From Tetraselmis striata (Eukaryota; Chlorophyta; Chlorodendrophyceae; Chlorodendrales; Chlorodendraceae), in the NCBI GenBank assembly GCA_006384855.1, contig VCJN01002136.1, positions 1 to 64,000 of the forward strand: a stretch of DNA of 64,000 bases, written 5' to 3'. Made by a program: the position numbers and the translations under genes. Shown here piece by piece: positions 37,501 to 49,175 of this stretch (the stretch's first letter is position 1; the number at the start of each line of letters is the position of its first letter). The notes beneath the pieces are model-generated. The model was not told the DNA's origin. It made no database searches and worked only from the letters and a program-made list of their open reading frames with translations.

Positions 37501-40500
37501 GGCGTTCATTCTCAGCGCCGGGGCCATTCCCACGCTTATCGCCATGCTGCCGGGCCCAGCCCTGTTTGCGGAGAAGGCGGCGGAGACGCTGTACCTGCTC
37601 GCCGGCGACTACGCCTGCTGCAGCGAGATCGAGCGCGAGGGGGGCGCGGGCACGCTGCTGGACCTGCTGTGCGCTGGTGAGGGCGGCTCAATCAGCGCCG
37701 GCCTGGCCATTGTCAAGCTGGCGGGTCATCCGGTGGGTGCCTCTGCCCTCTTGCACACGTTGACTGACCACTTACCTTGCAGGTCTTGACCCCACAAACA
37801 GCTGTGTGCGAGATGCCCCTAAACATGACCATCCCCGTTTACAAATGTCGTCCTGATGTTGGTGACTATCAAGGGATGATGCACTGTGGTAACATGCAGT
37901 GTGACACTTCGGCCACATCTCTGAACGCTCCCGGTGTACAACGCGCCACACCTGAGATCGCAGGCGGTGCTGGTTTTCTCCCCGCTTCCATCCCCCACTA
38001 ACCGCAACATCACAACATGCTTCGCGCAGGATGTGGGCCCCAAGCTGTGCACAGTGCCCGTGATCACCAAGCTGAAGGATCAGATGTCCATCCACGCAAA
38101 GGACCACCCGGTGCAGAGCACCTGTGCCCTCACGCTGCTGGGCCTGTCGGAGCATGTGGACAAGCACAACGAGCTCATCCACAGCGGTGTTGTGCCGTTG
38201 CTTGTGGACTCGCTGAAGGTTTGGCGCCGTGGCTCACCTCACTCTCCTCTCATGGACTCGCCATACCTAGCGATTGATCCACGTGCCAAGCGGTCGCCTG
38301 AGAATGCCCCCTTCACGGGCGTCCTGTGGCAGAACGGGTCCGATGTGGAGGTGATGGAGCTGGCAGCGCTCACGCTGGTTCGGATCGCAGCCACCAAGTT
38401 GGGGCGCGCCGAAATCCGGGGTAATCTCAGCTGCTCGCATGCCTGACCTGACATGGCCCTGCAGCCCTGCGGCCCTGCTAGCCTGGGCTTGCTCTGAGGC
38501 TCAGCAACCAATGGCAAGGCGCCTGGCGGCTTGTTGCGGTAGTGCTTTTAGTTCTGTGGCAAGGAGCTTAGTGGTAGAAGCTTAAGCCTCTACCTCCCCC
38601 CCGTCCCGCAGCGGCGGGCGCCACCGACGCGGTGTGCACCATGATGCAGTCCGCGAGTGAGGAGTCGCTCCGGGTAAACGCGGCCCTGGTGGTGTGCAAC
38701 CTCGTGCTGGACTCTGCTGCCCGGGACGTGATGCTGGAGTCGCTGGACGGCATCTGCGTGGCTCTGCTCAACCTGCTGCCCCAGATGGAGGAGCACTCAA
38801 AGGACGGGAGCGTGGCGGCTGGTGCGCCTCGGGACCCCCCTCCCCCTCTCTTGCCAAGTGTGCGCGTGCCATTCGCACGGATAGGGCAGATGGATTGACC
38901 ATCAGGCAGTTCCCAGCATGTTGCCCGCATCCGCTGCGGTCTGACCCTCCTTGTGCCCTCGGCCGCGTGATGGCTTCAGGGGACACGCTTTTGCGGCTGC
39001 TGGACGGCGAGGACCTCATGGCCGCGGAGCGCAAGTACGGCGTGCTCTCCTCCCTTGTGGGGCTCCTCACCGACAAGTCCAAGACCCTGCAGCAAGTGCG
39101 CCCCCGTCTCCGCCAGCTGCCCATGCTTGGTTGGGTGAGCCAAGTAAACCAGGGCCAACTCAAGAAGTATTTACCTTTTGTGTTTACAGTTTGCTGCTCA
39201 CACTGTGCCATTTAGTTTGGTTCGTGGACACCCAAAAAACTGTGATTTGCATCATTGCGTCGGATGTTCCATACTATGTAGTGTACTCTGAAGTATTTAA
39301 CAGTTATGAATGTAGTTTTTCCCTTCGTTGCGGTGTGTGTGTGTGTGTGGGGGGGGGGGGGTGGGAGAAGGGGGGGGCAAGAGTATAAACCGTACCGAAA
39401 GCTGGGTGTTGTGGTGACTGAAGGGTACGGCGATGTGGCAGGTCGCTGGGGGCTGCCTGTACACGTTCTGCGAGGAGGAAGCGGTGCGGGACCGCGTGAT
39501 CAGCCTGGGCCTTGCGCCGCTGGTAGGCGCGCTGGTGGACGCGCTGCATCAGGCGCGCGAGACGCCGGGCGTATTTGCGTCGATGGCCAACCAGCTTGCG
39601 GCGCGCTGGGACGGCTTCCGCGAGCAGTTTGACAGTACCTGGGTCCCTGCGGAGGACATCCACATCGTCAGCCCCATCGCGGCGGCGGACATGCTGCAGC
39701 AGCTGCTCCTCCACGAAGGTGCGCCCCCGGCCCCAAACCCTAAAACCCTGAGCCCTGGAGCCCCATCCCTGCAGAGAGGCCCGGCGCAAAGGGGAACATG
39801 CCATGGATAAGCAGCCGTGGTGGGGCTGACTGCGGCGGTGGTTTGCGGCTGTTTGCTCTTCAGGACCCAGCCTGCGTCTCCATGGTCAGCGACATGGGCG
39901 GCATCGTGGTGCTGCTGGAGCTGCTGTGCGTGCCGCTGGCGGACTGCCCCGAGCTGAACCGTTGCCATATCCTGGACACACTGAGCAAGCTGGCAAAGGG
40001 GCCGGGCTTCTGTACCACCATCATGGCCGCGCAGGGCGTGGTCATGCTGACCGAGATGCTGAGCGACGCCCGCAACTGGGAGCTGTTCTCCAGCAGCGAC
40101 GGCTCGCGCCAGATTCCGGAGATGGCGGGCCTGTTCCTGTGGCAGCTCTCCGTCTGCAACGTCGCCACGTTTGTGACCGACTTTGGCGGTGCCGGCGGGA
40201 TCGAGGTTGTCGACCATCTTCTGGGCACAGATAGCCTCAAGCTGAAGAAGATCGCGCTGGAGGTGAGTGCACGCAGGCGCTGCCACATGTTGTGTATGAC
40301 TCGCACAGCTACGGGGGACCGATGCGGTGATAGGAACACTGCAGATGAGAAGCCGCCCTGCCTGCCAGATGTCAAACGTAGATGAACCTGTAGCGGAACG
40401 ATGGCAAGTTTCTTGTGGGTTAATAGCAAGCCCAATTTGAGGCGTATAAGAAAGGTAATTTCAGGTGCACTGGCACCCGCACGTGGTGTGGTCGTTTTGT

Positions 40501-43500
40501 GTTAAGGTGGACAGCAATGTGCTCATCGGTGTCTTTGCTGCTCCCTCCCTCCCCCCACTCTTGTTCGGCCCGCTGTAGCTGCTGGGGCTGCTGGTGAGTA
40601 CGCCGCACAGCAACCGCAGCGATGTGTTTCGCCACTTGGGCATCTACCAGCACCTGCTCGCGGCGGTGCAGCCCGGGGCAAAGTCCTCGCAGCTGCGGCT
40701 GCTGGCCATCAGCGTGCTGCGCCGGCTGGCCAAGGACAAGGACGGCTGCGACGAGATTGCAGCCGCAGAGGTCATCCCGGTGCTGGCGGCGCTGCTGGAC
40801 GCAGGGGACGCGCAGACGCGCAGCGAAAGCGCGCAGGCGCTTGGCCAAATTGCCGTGCTGCAGGTGAGCCAACGACATGCTAAGCCAATCTTGTTGCCAC
40901 ATCATGCCGAGGGCCCAAGGTGCTGACCGTTAGGATGCCGCACTCGCAGGCCACGGCGGTATATATCTCGGGCGCCATGGAGAAGCTGGCGTTCCTGCTG
41001 GGGGATGACAGCGAGGAAGTGCGCACCGCAGCAGCCAATGCGCTGCGCCCCCTCGCGGCGGACGACAAGGCCCGGAGCGGCCTCACAGCGGAGGTGCCGG
41101 TCCTCATCGCGCTGGTGAACAACACGTCGTCCAACTGCCGCGAGGCGGCCATCCAGGTGAGCGCCCGGCGCCCTTGTGCCCCTCGCCTTCCATCCCACCG
41201 GCTATGCCCATCTGCCTGCTGGCAGCCCATGCTCACGTTCCCAGGCACCAGCGCCCCCCTAACCCCCCCCCCCCCCCCCCCCCTCTAACCGTCCGTCGCT
41301 TTCCGGAGCATGCAGATGCTGCAGAGCCTGGCGGAGCACGAGGACTTTCCGGGCGCTTATCGCGAACGAGGGCGGTTTGCAGGCGCTGGCCCAGGTGCTC
41401 AACATCGATGACAGCCCAAGCGCGACGCAAGACAAGCTAGCCGCCGCCAACGCCCTGCAGGTGCGCTGCCGCCGCCCGCGGCCTCTTCTGTGCTCCACCG
41501 CCTGTCGGACCTGTGGACGGCTCTTGTCTGCCGGGTCCCTGGCTCACGCTGATCCTTCCTCCGCCTCCCCGTTGCCGTGTGGCAGAGCCTGGTGTTCGAC
41601 AGTCCAGAGCACGTGAAGACGCTGGTGGACATGGGTGTGCATCACCACCTGCTCAAGATGCTGGGCGAGAGTGTCGAGCACGAAGATATCACCTCGCAGG
41701 CAGCGGCCGGCGTCGCCCTTCTGAACCTCGCCCAGGTGCAGGCGCCGCCATGGCTCTATCAACTAATATGAACAGCAACCTGTAAATCTTTACATCAGAC
41801 TCCCGCCTGATGTCTGCTCTGAGTCGATCTGATGGCACCTGCCTACCTGCTTGCCTGCTTGCAGGTGGAGGAGGAGGTGCGAACGGAGCTGGCGGAGGTG
41901 CACGGCGCAATGGATGTCATCGTGGGCGTGCTGGACGAGGCATGCAAGGACGGGGAGGAAGGTAACAAAGCGATGGAGGCGCAGGAGGCGGCCGCGGGCC
42001 TGATCAGCATGTTTGCCGAGGACGACGATGAGATGGCCGACTTCATTGGGCAGGCACGCCGCTGCCTCGCCCCCCCCCCCCCCCCCCCCAAAACAACCCC
42101 CCCACTTCGCGCCCCCCGCCTGTCCTGACTTCGCCGGACACCTACATGAATGCAGACGTTGATAGTATAGACATAGACAGCCGATTTTATTTGTGGGGAG
42201 CAAGGTCAGGGGTATCGCGAGCTGAAGCGTTGTGGCGCTGATTACAATTCCTCAAATGTATGTCGCTAGGAGATCAGGCGGGTCTATCGCAGCCCCCAGC
42301 TGCCTGCAACGCCCCGGCCCCTGAATACTGTGGCGGGCTGACTGCTGGTTGCCCGCGTGCACTCTGTGAACAGACAGACAACACGATTGAGAGCCTGGTG
42401 CAGCTGCTGTCAACGGACAACATCGGGGCGCGGCGCGCTGCCGCCTGGGCGCTGCGCCACCTGGCCTCCTCCGACGCCAACCGCGCCGCCATGGCCCAAG
42501 CGGGGGCCATCGTGCCGCTGGTACATCTGCTGGAGATCCCTGAGGGCGAGGAGGGCGAGGAGGGAGGCGACGACGGCGCCAGCAGCGACGCGGAGCAAGG
42601 GCTGGACGGGAACGATGACGCGCCCACGGCCGCCGCGGGTGCGCTCCAGATCCTCGCGCTGGACGACGCCTGCAGCAACTCCATTGCCGACGCGGGCGGC
42701 ATCCCAATGCTGGTGCAGTGCCTGCACCGGGGCAGCAACTTCTGCAAGGTGAACCCCCCCTCCCCTTCACAGACACCCAAGGGCGTGCCTCCCGTGCTGT
42801 GATGTCATGTCCAAGTCCGGGCGCATATGTATCATCGCCTTAGGGCGCGGATCGAACACACCGGTGCGGCGATTTGATGTGAAGTTTGCCACGACCATAA
42901 TAACAGTAGACCTTTTCAAGGCCCGACTTGACGCACCCAATGGGGTGGCCGGAAAATGGACAACCGCAAAACTGAAATGAACGAGGCCGCGAAATGCCCT
43001 CCCTATACTCCGTTTGCTGGTTACATTCATGTCTGTATATCTGATGTATTCATGGTGCATATTTGATGTATTCATACACGGATAAAGATATTTATTCTAA
43101 AATAGAACAATGTTCTATGTGTTAGATTGACCTGCATCTCGTTCATGTGTATACATCCTTCTTTTATTACACAGATAATGAAAACATGTGCTAGATGCGG
43201 CACAGAAATTTGAAGTTCAGCCAAATTTATAACAGTAAGACCCAATATTGAAAATGTTGTAGCTGTATTTATTCCATGTTTGTTGTCACCGTTCTTTCAT
43301 TGTTGTATCGGTTTCATGACGCTGCGTTTGCAATCGTATCATTCCTTGAGCACAGCATTTCGTAACCACCCGCGTGCCTATTAACTGGGGGTTAATCCTT
43401 GATGCGGATGCCTTGCGTGCGTGTGGTCCCGAGAGCTCCGCGAGCGACCAGGCAAAGCCTGCAGCTGACGGCCGTGCGCTCGGCGCTGGCTCGCAGGTGG

Positions 43501-45484
43501 TCGCCGCCGGCGCGCTGGGCACCCTGGCGTACAACGCGGAGAACCGGAAAGGGCATCGTCAGCAGCGGCGCCATCCCGGCGCTGGTAAGCCTGCTCAGCA
43601 GCGACGCGAGTCCGGGGGAGGAGGGGCAGGAGTCGTCCGCCGTGGCGCTGTTCAACCTCATGACGGGCGACGAGGCGCGCTGCCTCGCGGCAGACGCGGG
43701 CGCGGTGGAGCCCCTGGTGGCCATGCTGCAAAGCGAGTCGCCCGAGATGCAGGAGGCGGCGTGCCAGGCGCTGGGCCGGCTGGCCAAGAGTCAGGTCTGC
43801 CGGCCCTGCCATTCGCGGCGGCGGGCGGCGTGGAGGCCCTGGTGGCGGTGCTGACCGAGGGCGGGCCGTCCGTGCGGGAGGAGGCGTCGCGCGCGGTGTA
43901 CAACCTGGCGGCCGAGCCGGCCAGCCAGTCGGCGGAGCTGGTGCGCGCGGGGGCGGTGCAGGCGCTGGTGGCGCTGGTGGCGGAGGAGGTGGCAGACGAG
44001 GAGAGCCAGGACGCGCAGCGGGCCGCCGCGCAGGCGCTGGTCGTCCTGTCGGCCTGCCGCGGCGGCGCGGACGCGCTGCTGGCGGCGGACGCCATCCCTG
44101 TGCTCGTCAACATGCTGGCGCCGCCGGTGGCGGTGGCGGTACAGGCGCTGGTGGCGCAGGTGCTCGCAGAGAGCAGCGCCAGCGCCGCGGTCGCGCAGGC
44201 GATGCAGGCAAGCCGGCGCCCGGCACTGCCCCCAGGGAACCGCGGGGCCTACCCACACATGGGCACCCGTATCATACGCATCGAATCCGGGTTGCATGCA
44301 GCCTACTGGGGTAGCATTCGCTAGTGTTCCGCTGCGGCTTGTCTGCCTCTGACCTCTGACAGGTCGCACCAGTGTTCATCCCACTACCGCATCGGTACCC
44401 GGGCACGAGGCTCGCCCCCTCCCCCACCCGGAGTATGGCAGCTCGCGCAGACACTCACAGCAGTCGTCGGTGGTACAGGTAGTGAGTCTGGTGGGCAGAA
44501 GCGTCCTTCAATATGAAGCATGAGGTGCTAGAGGGGCCCCACCCAGTGCACCCCGATGACTACTATGCCCATGTTGCACCTAGGGCCCTGCACCAATCCA
44601 ACATGCCCAGGGGGGGGGGGGGGGGGCTGCGTCAACACCATAACCAAGCTTAGTGTCTGCTGTGTGTTGCTGATTTCGACCCCCTGGCGACGAGGGACAC
44701 AATTCTTTTTCCGGGAACATGTCAGCCTACACCGCGGATCTAGCACGGAATTTCCCACTCCATGCTGGAAAACAACTAACTTTTTTTCGGCGACCCGAAT
44801 GGATTGTGTATTCCGAGGACTGGCACCTAGCTGCCATCTCGCCTTGCTTGGGATGACTGCAGCTTCGGGCTTGCGAGCTGAACCCCCCCCCCCCCCCCCC
44901 CCCCCTTGGGGGATCTGCAGGCTTGCCATGCGGTACCGGCGCTGCTGCGGCTGCTGGAGGGCCGCCACGACGTGTCGCAGCTGTGGGCCAGCAAGGCGCT
45001 GCTGGGGCTGGTGGGCACGCCGGCCGCAGCAGAGGAACTGCGCGGCGGCGGCGGCGTGGCGCTGCTGCTGGGCCTGCTGCCTGATGGGCGCGCGCCTGGG
45101 CGCAATGGCCAGCTGCCTGTGGCCGCGCTGAAGGTGCTGGGAGGGCTGTGCCGCGCTGGTGAGGCGGGCCGGCAGGCGCAGGTGCTTGGGGAGGAGGGGC
45201 TGCAGCGGGTGGCAGGTTCATCCCCCCCCCCCCCCCCCCACCGCCCAATCATCTCTTGCTGTCGTCCTCTCCCTGGCGCACGTTGTCCGCCTGAACGAAG
45301 CATGTGTCCACGGTAACAATGTACTAGCGCGGCCTACATTTCACTTGGCGCTAGCAGACGGATGCCCAGTACTACCTCGTAGCTGCCTACTTCCAGCACT
45401 CCCGTTGGCATATATCACCATTAATACGTACGCCGATACGTATTTCGCACAGGCACATTAATGCAAACATGCTTATAAGCGCGC

Positions 45485-45526
<42 letters not shown>

Positions 45527-47856
45527 GGGCTGAGAATCCCATGCGGTGCTTGCACATATATGGTCAGATAGTGACATGTAGAGATTCTCAGGACTCGGCC
45601 ACTGTGTTGTACTGCGTCATGGCCCCGTGTCATGACGCAAGTAACAGGTCCGCTCCATCGCCCCCCTTATGCCGGGGCCCCGCCCCTTGCACCGGCTTTC
45701 TCTGCTTTGCTCTCGCAATCATCCAGCTTTGGCACTGGGATATGGGGCTTTCAGCTTCGCCATCGTCAGCATCTGCAGCTTCAACTGCCACTTTGACTAA
45801 TTCCCTACTCCTGTGACTACTCCGTATACCAGGTGCCTCACTGCCTCGCTGCCATATCGGTCCACGAGTATCGGCGTATGTATTAATGGTGATATATGCC
45901 CAGTACTGCCTCGTAGCTGCGTCCTTGCAGCACTTCCGTTGGCATATATCACCATTAATGCGTACGCCGATACTCGTGGACCGATATGGCAGCGAGGCAG
46001 TGAGGTACCTGGTATACGGAGTAGTCACAGGAGTAGGGAATTAGTCAAAGTGGCAGTTGAAGCTGCAGATGCTGACGATGGCGAAGCTGAAAGCCCCATA
46101 TCCCAGTGCCAAAGCTGGATGATTGCGAGAGCAAAGCAGAGAGTGCCGGTGCAAGGGGTGGGGCCCCAGCATAAGGGGGGCGATGGAGCGGACCTGTTAC
46201 TTGCGTCATGACACGGGGCCGTGACGCAGTACAACACAGTGGCCGAGTCCTGAGAATCTCTACATGTCACTATCTGACCATATATGTGCGAGCACCGCAT
46301 GGGGTTCTCAGCCCCTGCACACACACACGCACACACGCGCGCGCTTCTAAGCATGTTTGCATTCATGTGCCTGTGTGAAATGAGGCGCTGAGTCTCTATG
46401 CGGGGTGCAGGGCTGCTTGGCCAGTCGGAAGACTCTGCCTGCGCGTCCGCCGCCAGCCAGGTGCGCCAGACCTCCGCGCCCCGTCTCTGTGTATGGCTGA
46501 AAGGCATCCCTGCGCACAGACGCTGCTGCTCATGCATGTGGTCCTCGCCCCCCCCCCCCCCTTCCCTCCGCCCTCCGCCCCATCAATGGCAGATTCTTCT
46601 CGACCTGGTCGAAGACGATGCCATGTGCATGAGCGCAAACGGTGGGTGCTGTTGAGACAAACCGGCCTCAGACTTCCCTTTAAACTTTACGTGCTTGTTT
46701 GCTTGCGAATGATGCGGAATCTCGGGATAGCTAGCCGCATGGACGAGCTGCTGCCAGCGCCTCGGCCATGGTGACACTGACCCCCCCCCCCCCCCCCTCC
46801 CCGCCCCCCTTTTCCCTTTTGTGCACGATGCGCCGCAGGGTTGCTCCTGGGCATGCTGGATTACGTGTGCACGCAGGCCGCGGCGCACCTGCCCGGCGGC
46901 GCCGAGGAGGCATCCGGCCTGCTGCGCAGCCTGGTGGCCGCGCCAGCGCTGCGGGAGCAGGTGGTCGCCGTGGGCGGCGTCGACCCGCTCGTGCAGGCGC
47001 TACAAGTTGCTGCCAGCCCCTTTGCTGACGCTGGCAGTGACGACAGCCCTGCTGACCCGCTGCTGGTGAGCCCTCCCACCCATCCCTCCTTGTGCGCATG
47101 GCCCGACCCTGCTGGGGAACTTGTGCGCCTCGCCGCAACTGTAATCCGTCCATTGCTACCTCGAGGTGCCGGCGGTGTAACAGGAACACTGTGATTAAGA
47201 GCCTACCCCACCTGTCAGACGTGAAATGTCGGCAAAGCTACAGCGGACCTATAGCGAATGTTCTGATAGATTGGATGCAAGGCAAATTGGAGGCTTATAA
47301 AAAGGGCTCTTGTAGGTCAGTCAACATCCGTACACCTGTAACTCCGGTATTGATTGACGCCTTTTCAGATAACATACCCGGCCTAAAACAGTAAGGCAGT
47401 CCTTAGGCACGGCCTGGAACGGGTTACTGGTGTTCATCGATAGCGATAGTTAATAGTTATAACTGCCGTATATACGCCACAAAGAACTGCTCCTTTGGCC
47501 ACAAAGTACCATTTTTGACTTTAGAGTTGGGTGTGGACGGATGCGGCTGATCCCATGCTCTCCCCACAGGCGGCGGCGGTCAGCGCGCTGGGAGCCATCT
47601 GCACCGCGGGCGGCGCCAAGGCGGTTCTGCACAGCGGCGGCGGCAAGGCGCTGGTGGACCTGCTGCTGCCGGCCACGCATGAGGTGCGCCTGTCCGCGCT
47701 GGAGGCGCTCGCGATGCTGGCAGGCGACGCGGCTGGGCTGCAGACGTTGCTGGACGCTGGCGCCCGGCAGGCTGTCCTCAGGCAAGCCCCCTCAAGCCCC
47801 CCCCCCCCCCCCCCCCCCTGCTCTCAACCCGCCCTTCCCAGCACGCACGCACGCAT

Positions 47857-47893
<37 letters not shown>

Positions 47894-48651
47894 GACTGGC
47901 AGATAACCTACAGTAATGAGACTGCGGCCCAGGAATGAAGTAGCTGCTACTGCTATCCGTAGCGTACTCACATGACTAGGATAGCATGTGAGGCTGACAT
48001 TACTACTGACAATTATGTGGTACCTGTCATTTCACGCATCCACAGCGTAACACCACCATAGCCCACGTCAGCCCCCACTGCTGTCCACATCCCAAACGCG
48101 GTTACGTCGTCACACACCTACGATGCAGTGCCCCAGGACAAGCCCAGTATGGTTCTATGCGCAATCCTACTCCTGACCGGGCAGGTGCTGTGCGCAGGGT
48201 GCATGGCAGCGGCGACGAGGCGGCGGCGGCAATGACGTCGCGAGTCCTGGCGCACCTGGAGCAGCCCGGGACCGGCGGCGGCGCGATGCTCAACAGCCCG
48301 AGCGCCACGGATCTGGTGGAGGCGGCGCAGCGGAGCGCCTCTCCGCCGCGCGACGAGGGGGGGAGCGACGCAGGCAGCGTAGAGGGCGAAGTGCTGGCGG
48401 GCGGTGCGGGGCGCGCACTGGCGTTCAGCCCGCTGCGAGAGGGGGCCGGCGCAACGATGGCCGACATGGTGCGGCAACCGTCCAGCGGGATGGTGGAAGA
48501 GCCGCAGGAGGAGGGGCCCGGCGACGAGGGGCTGAGCCGCCCACAGCGCCGCGTGGCGTCGCCCTTTGTGATGCGGCCGGTGGAGGAGCCGTGCGATGAG
48601 GGCGAGGGCGGGGCGCCGCCTGGCCCACACCTGGAGCTGGACAAGACCTAG
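31377..48651 (+). CDS. Giant armadillo-repeat protein with N-terminal coiled coil
   Basis: The gene spans 17.3 kb, has some 35-45 exons and encodes well over 2,000 residues. The start is the first in-frame ATG (31377, MGDNGPPPAAVAALSAEQRH). Exons checked by GT-AG sites: 31593-31721, 31850-31996, 32105-32208, 32312-32503, 32655-32939, 48185-48651. Exons 1-4 form a charged coiled coil (MYMDKLDEARFERKTMQQQL). From 32312 to about 47770 there are repeated armadillo units of the form 'AGGLAPLVELLNSGEPELA...AAQVLGPVA', 'GGVTMLLARLR', 'GAIVPLVHLLEI'. The last exon is acidic/Ser-Pro-rich and disordered (ASPPRDEGGSDAGSVEGE), ending in TAG. Such alpha-solenoids bind partner proteins. A ciliary role is possible but rests only on the neighbourhood. 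Apparent one-base frame slips occur near 41348, 43550 and 43795. Two adjacent genes instead of one cannot be excluded (large introns at 42.8-43.5, 45.2-46.5 and 47.1-47.57 kb). Confidence 0.75.
31541..31571 (+). repeat. Poly(C) tract in armadillo intron 1
   Basis: A run of about 30 C on the coding strand, ending about 20 bases before the acceptor at 31592. It acts in effect as part of the polypyrimidine tract. Comparable C runs precede acceptors or sit in introns near 32032, 32617, 32950, 33850, 34080, 35838, 37048, 41267, 42070, 44882, 45223, 46549, 46780 and 47798. Confidence 0.9.
40305..40455. repeat. Dispersed intronic repeat, copy 1
   Basis: Shares, in order, GGTGATAGGAACACTG, AGAAGCC, CCTGCCAGATGTCAAACGT and AATTTGAGGCGTATAAGAAAGG with 47170-47310. 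About 130-150 bases, diverged. Both copies lie in introns of the armadillo gene in the same orientation. Probably an old SINE-like insertion. Confidence 0.55.
41390..42790 (+). other. Armadillo gene, central repeat block
   Basis: A representative block of the large gene. The exon at about 41584-41735 gives VDMGVHHHLLKMLGESVEHE. The exon at 41866-42050 gives VEEEVRTELAEVHGAMDVIV. The exon at about 42376-42749 gives TIESLVQLLSTDNIGARRAA and a short acidic insert (EEGEEGGDDGASSDAEQ) between two armadillo helices. Confidence 0.6.
42790..43488 (+). other. Large AT-rich intron of armadillo gene
   Basis: About 700 bases between the exon ending near 42748 and the one starting at about 43489. The centre (43000-43330) is much more AT-rich than the rest of the gene and has TGATGTATTCATGGTGCATATTTGATGTATTCAT, a short direct duplication of TTGATGTATTCAT-type sequence. 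On the minus strand near 42845 there is a box-B-like GTGTTCGATCCGCG, hinting at an inserted tRNA-derived repeat, but no box A could be placed. Confidence 0.4.
45440..46382. repeat. Large near-perfect palindrome in an armadillo-gene intron
   Basis: The left arm 45440-45900 and right arm 45941-46382 are inverted copies of each other with high identity over about 440-460 bases, separated by a 40-base loop. The arms start from CGCACAGGCAC/GTGCCTGTGTG and include a GT/CA run with a length difference between arms. The loop-side segment (GTTGGCATATATCACCATTAAT) is also repeated directly at 45402-45423. No TIR-type element end or ORF is obvious. It may be a foldback element or a hairpin-RNA source. 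Confidence 0.85.
45485..45523. repeat. (GT)n microsatellite in left palindrome arm
   Basis: GT run in the left arm. The matching CA run of the right arm (46316-46340) is shorter and interrupted. Confidence 0.95.
47170..47310. repeat. Dispersed intronic repeat, copy 2
   Basis: The partner of 40305-40455, with GTGTAACAGGAACACTGTGA, CACCTGTCAGACGTGAAATG and AAATTGGAGGCTTATAAAAAGG in matching order. It lies in the intron before the exon that starts about 47572. Confidence 0.55.
47858..47889. repeat. (CA)n microsatellite
   Basis: CA run next to a poly(C) run (47798-47818) in the last intron of the armadillo gene. Confidence 0.95.
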
Positions 48652-48762
48652 CTCCCACCCGCCCCACGGCAGGTGCTGGGGGGGGGAGGGCGCTAGCTAC
48701 AGCCTCATAGTACCATTTCAATAAGGAAAGGAATGGATGAACGCGCCTGGCCCGGGAACGGA

Positions 48763-48767
48763 TGTAA
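48763..48767 (+). terminator. TGTAA polyadenylation signal, armadillo gene
   Basis: TGTAA 112 bases after the TAG stop at 48651. A second TGTAA occurs at 48851. Confidence 0.55.
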
Positions 48768-48872
48768 ACACGGGTGGGCGGGAGGGCATCGCACAACCCC
48801 GGCAAGAGGGCGTTCTCGCAACAGCCTTCCCTAGGTTCTGGTGGAAAACTGTGTAATGTACCCTTTCAAGTG

Positions 48873-48877
48873 TTACA
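48873..48877 (-). terminator. TGTAA polyadenylation signal for the minus-strand gene
   Basis: TTACA on the plus strand reads TGTAA on the minus strand, about 300 bases after the stop of the gene at 49176. The convergent armadillo gene and this gene would end within about 110 bases of each other. Confidence 0.45.
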
Positions 48878-49175
48878 CCGGCCTTTCCACCCTACCCAGC
48901 CCCAATCCCTGCGAGGCTGCTGGAGGAGCCTTTGGGGGAGAGGGGGCGCTGCCTTTTAAAAGCACGCAGCGTAAGAGACCGGCTATGAAATGCTTTCCAG
49001 GGGCCGCCCCTGCCCGCACCCTTCCACAGATTTGTACCCGCCCTTCTTGTTTGGTGACCCAGCCAGCCAGCAGGGACAGGACTTGCCGGCCAGAGTGGGG
49101 CTGAGTGTGCTTCCCAGAGAGGATGGATGGGTGAGTTTGCAGGCCGGCATCCCCAGGCCGGGCTGCCATGCCTGC

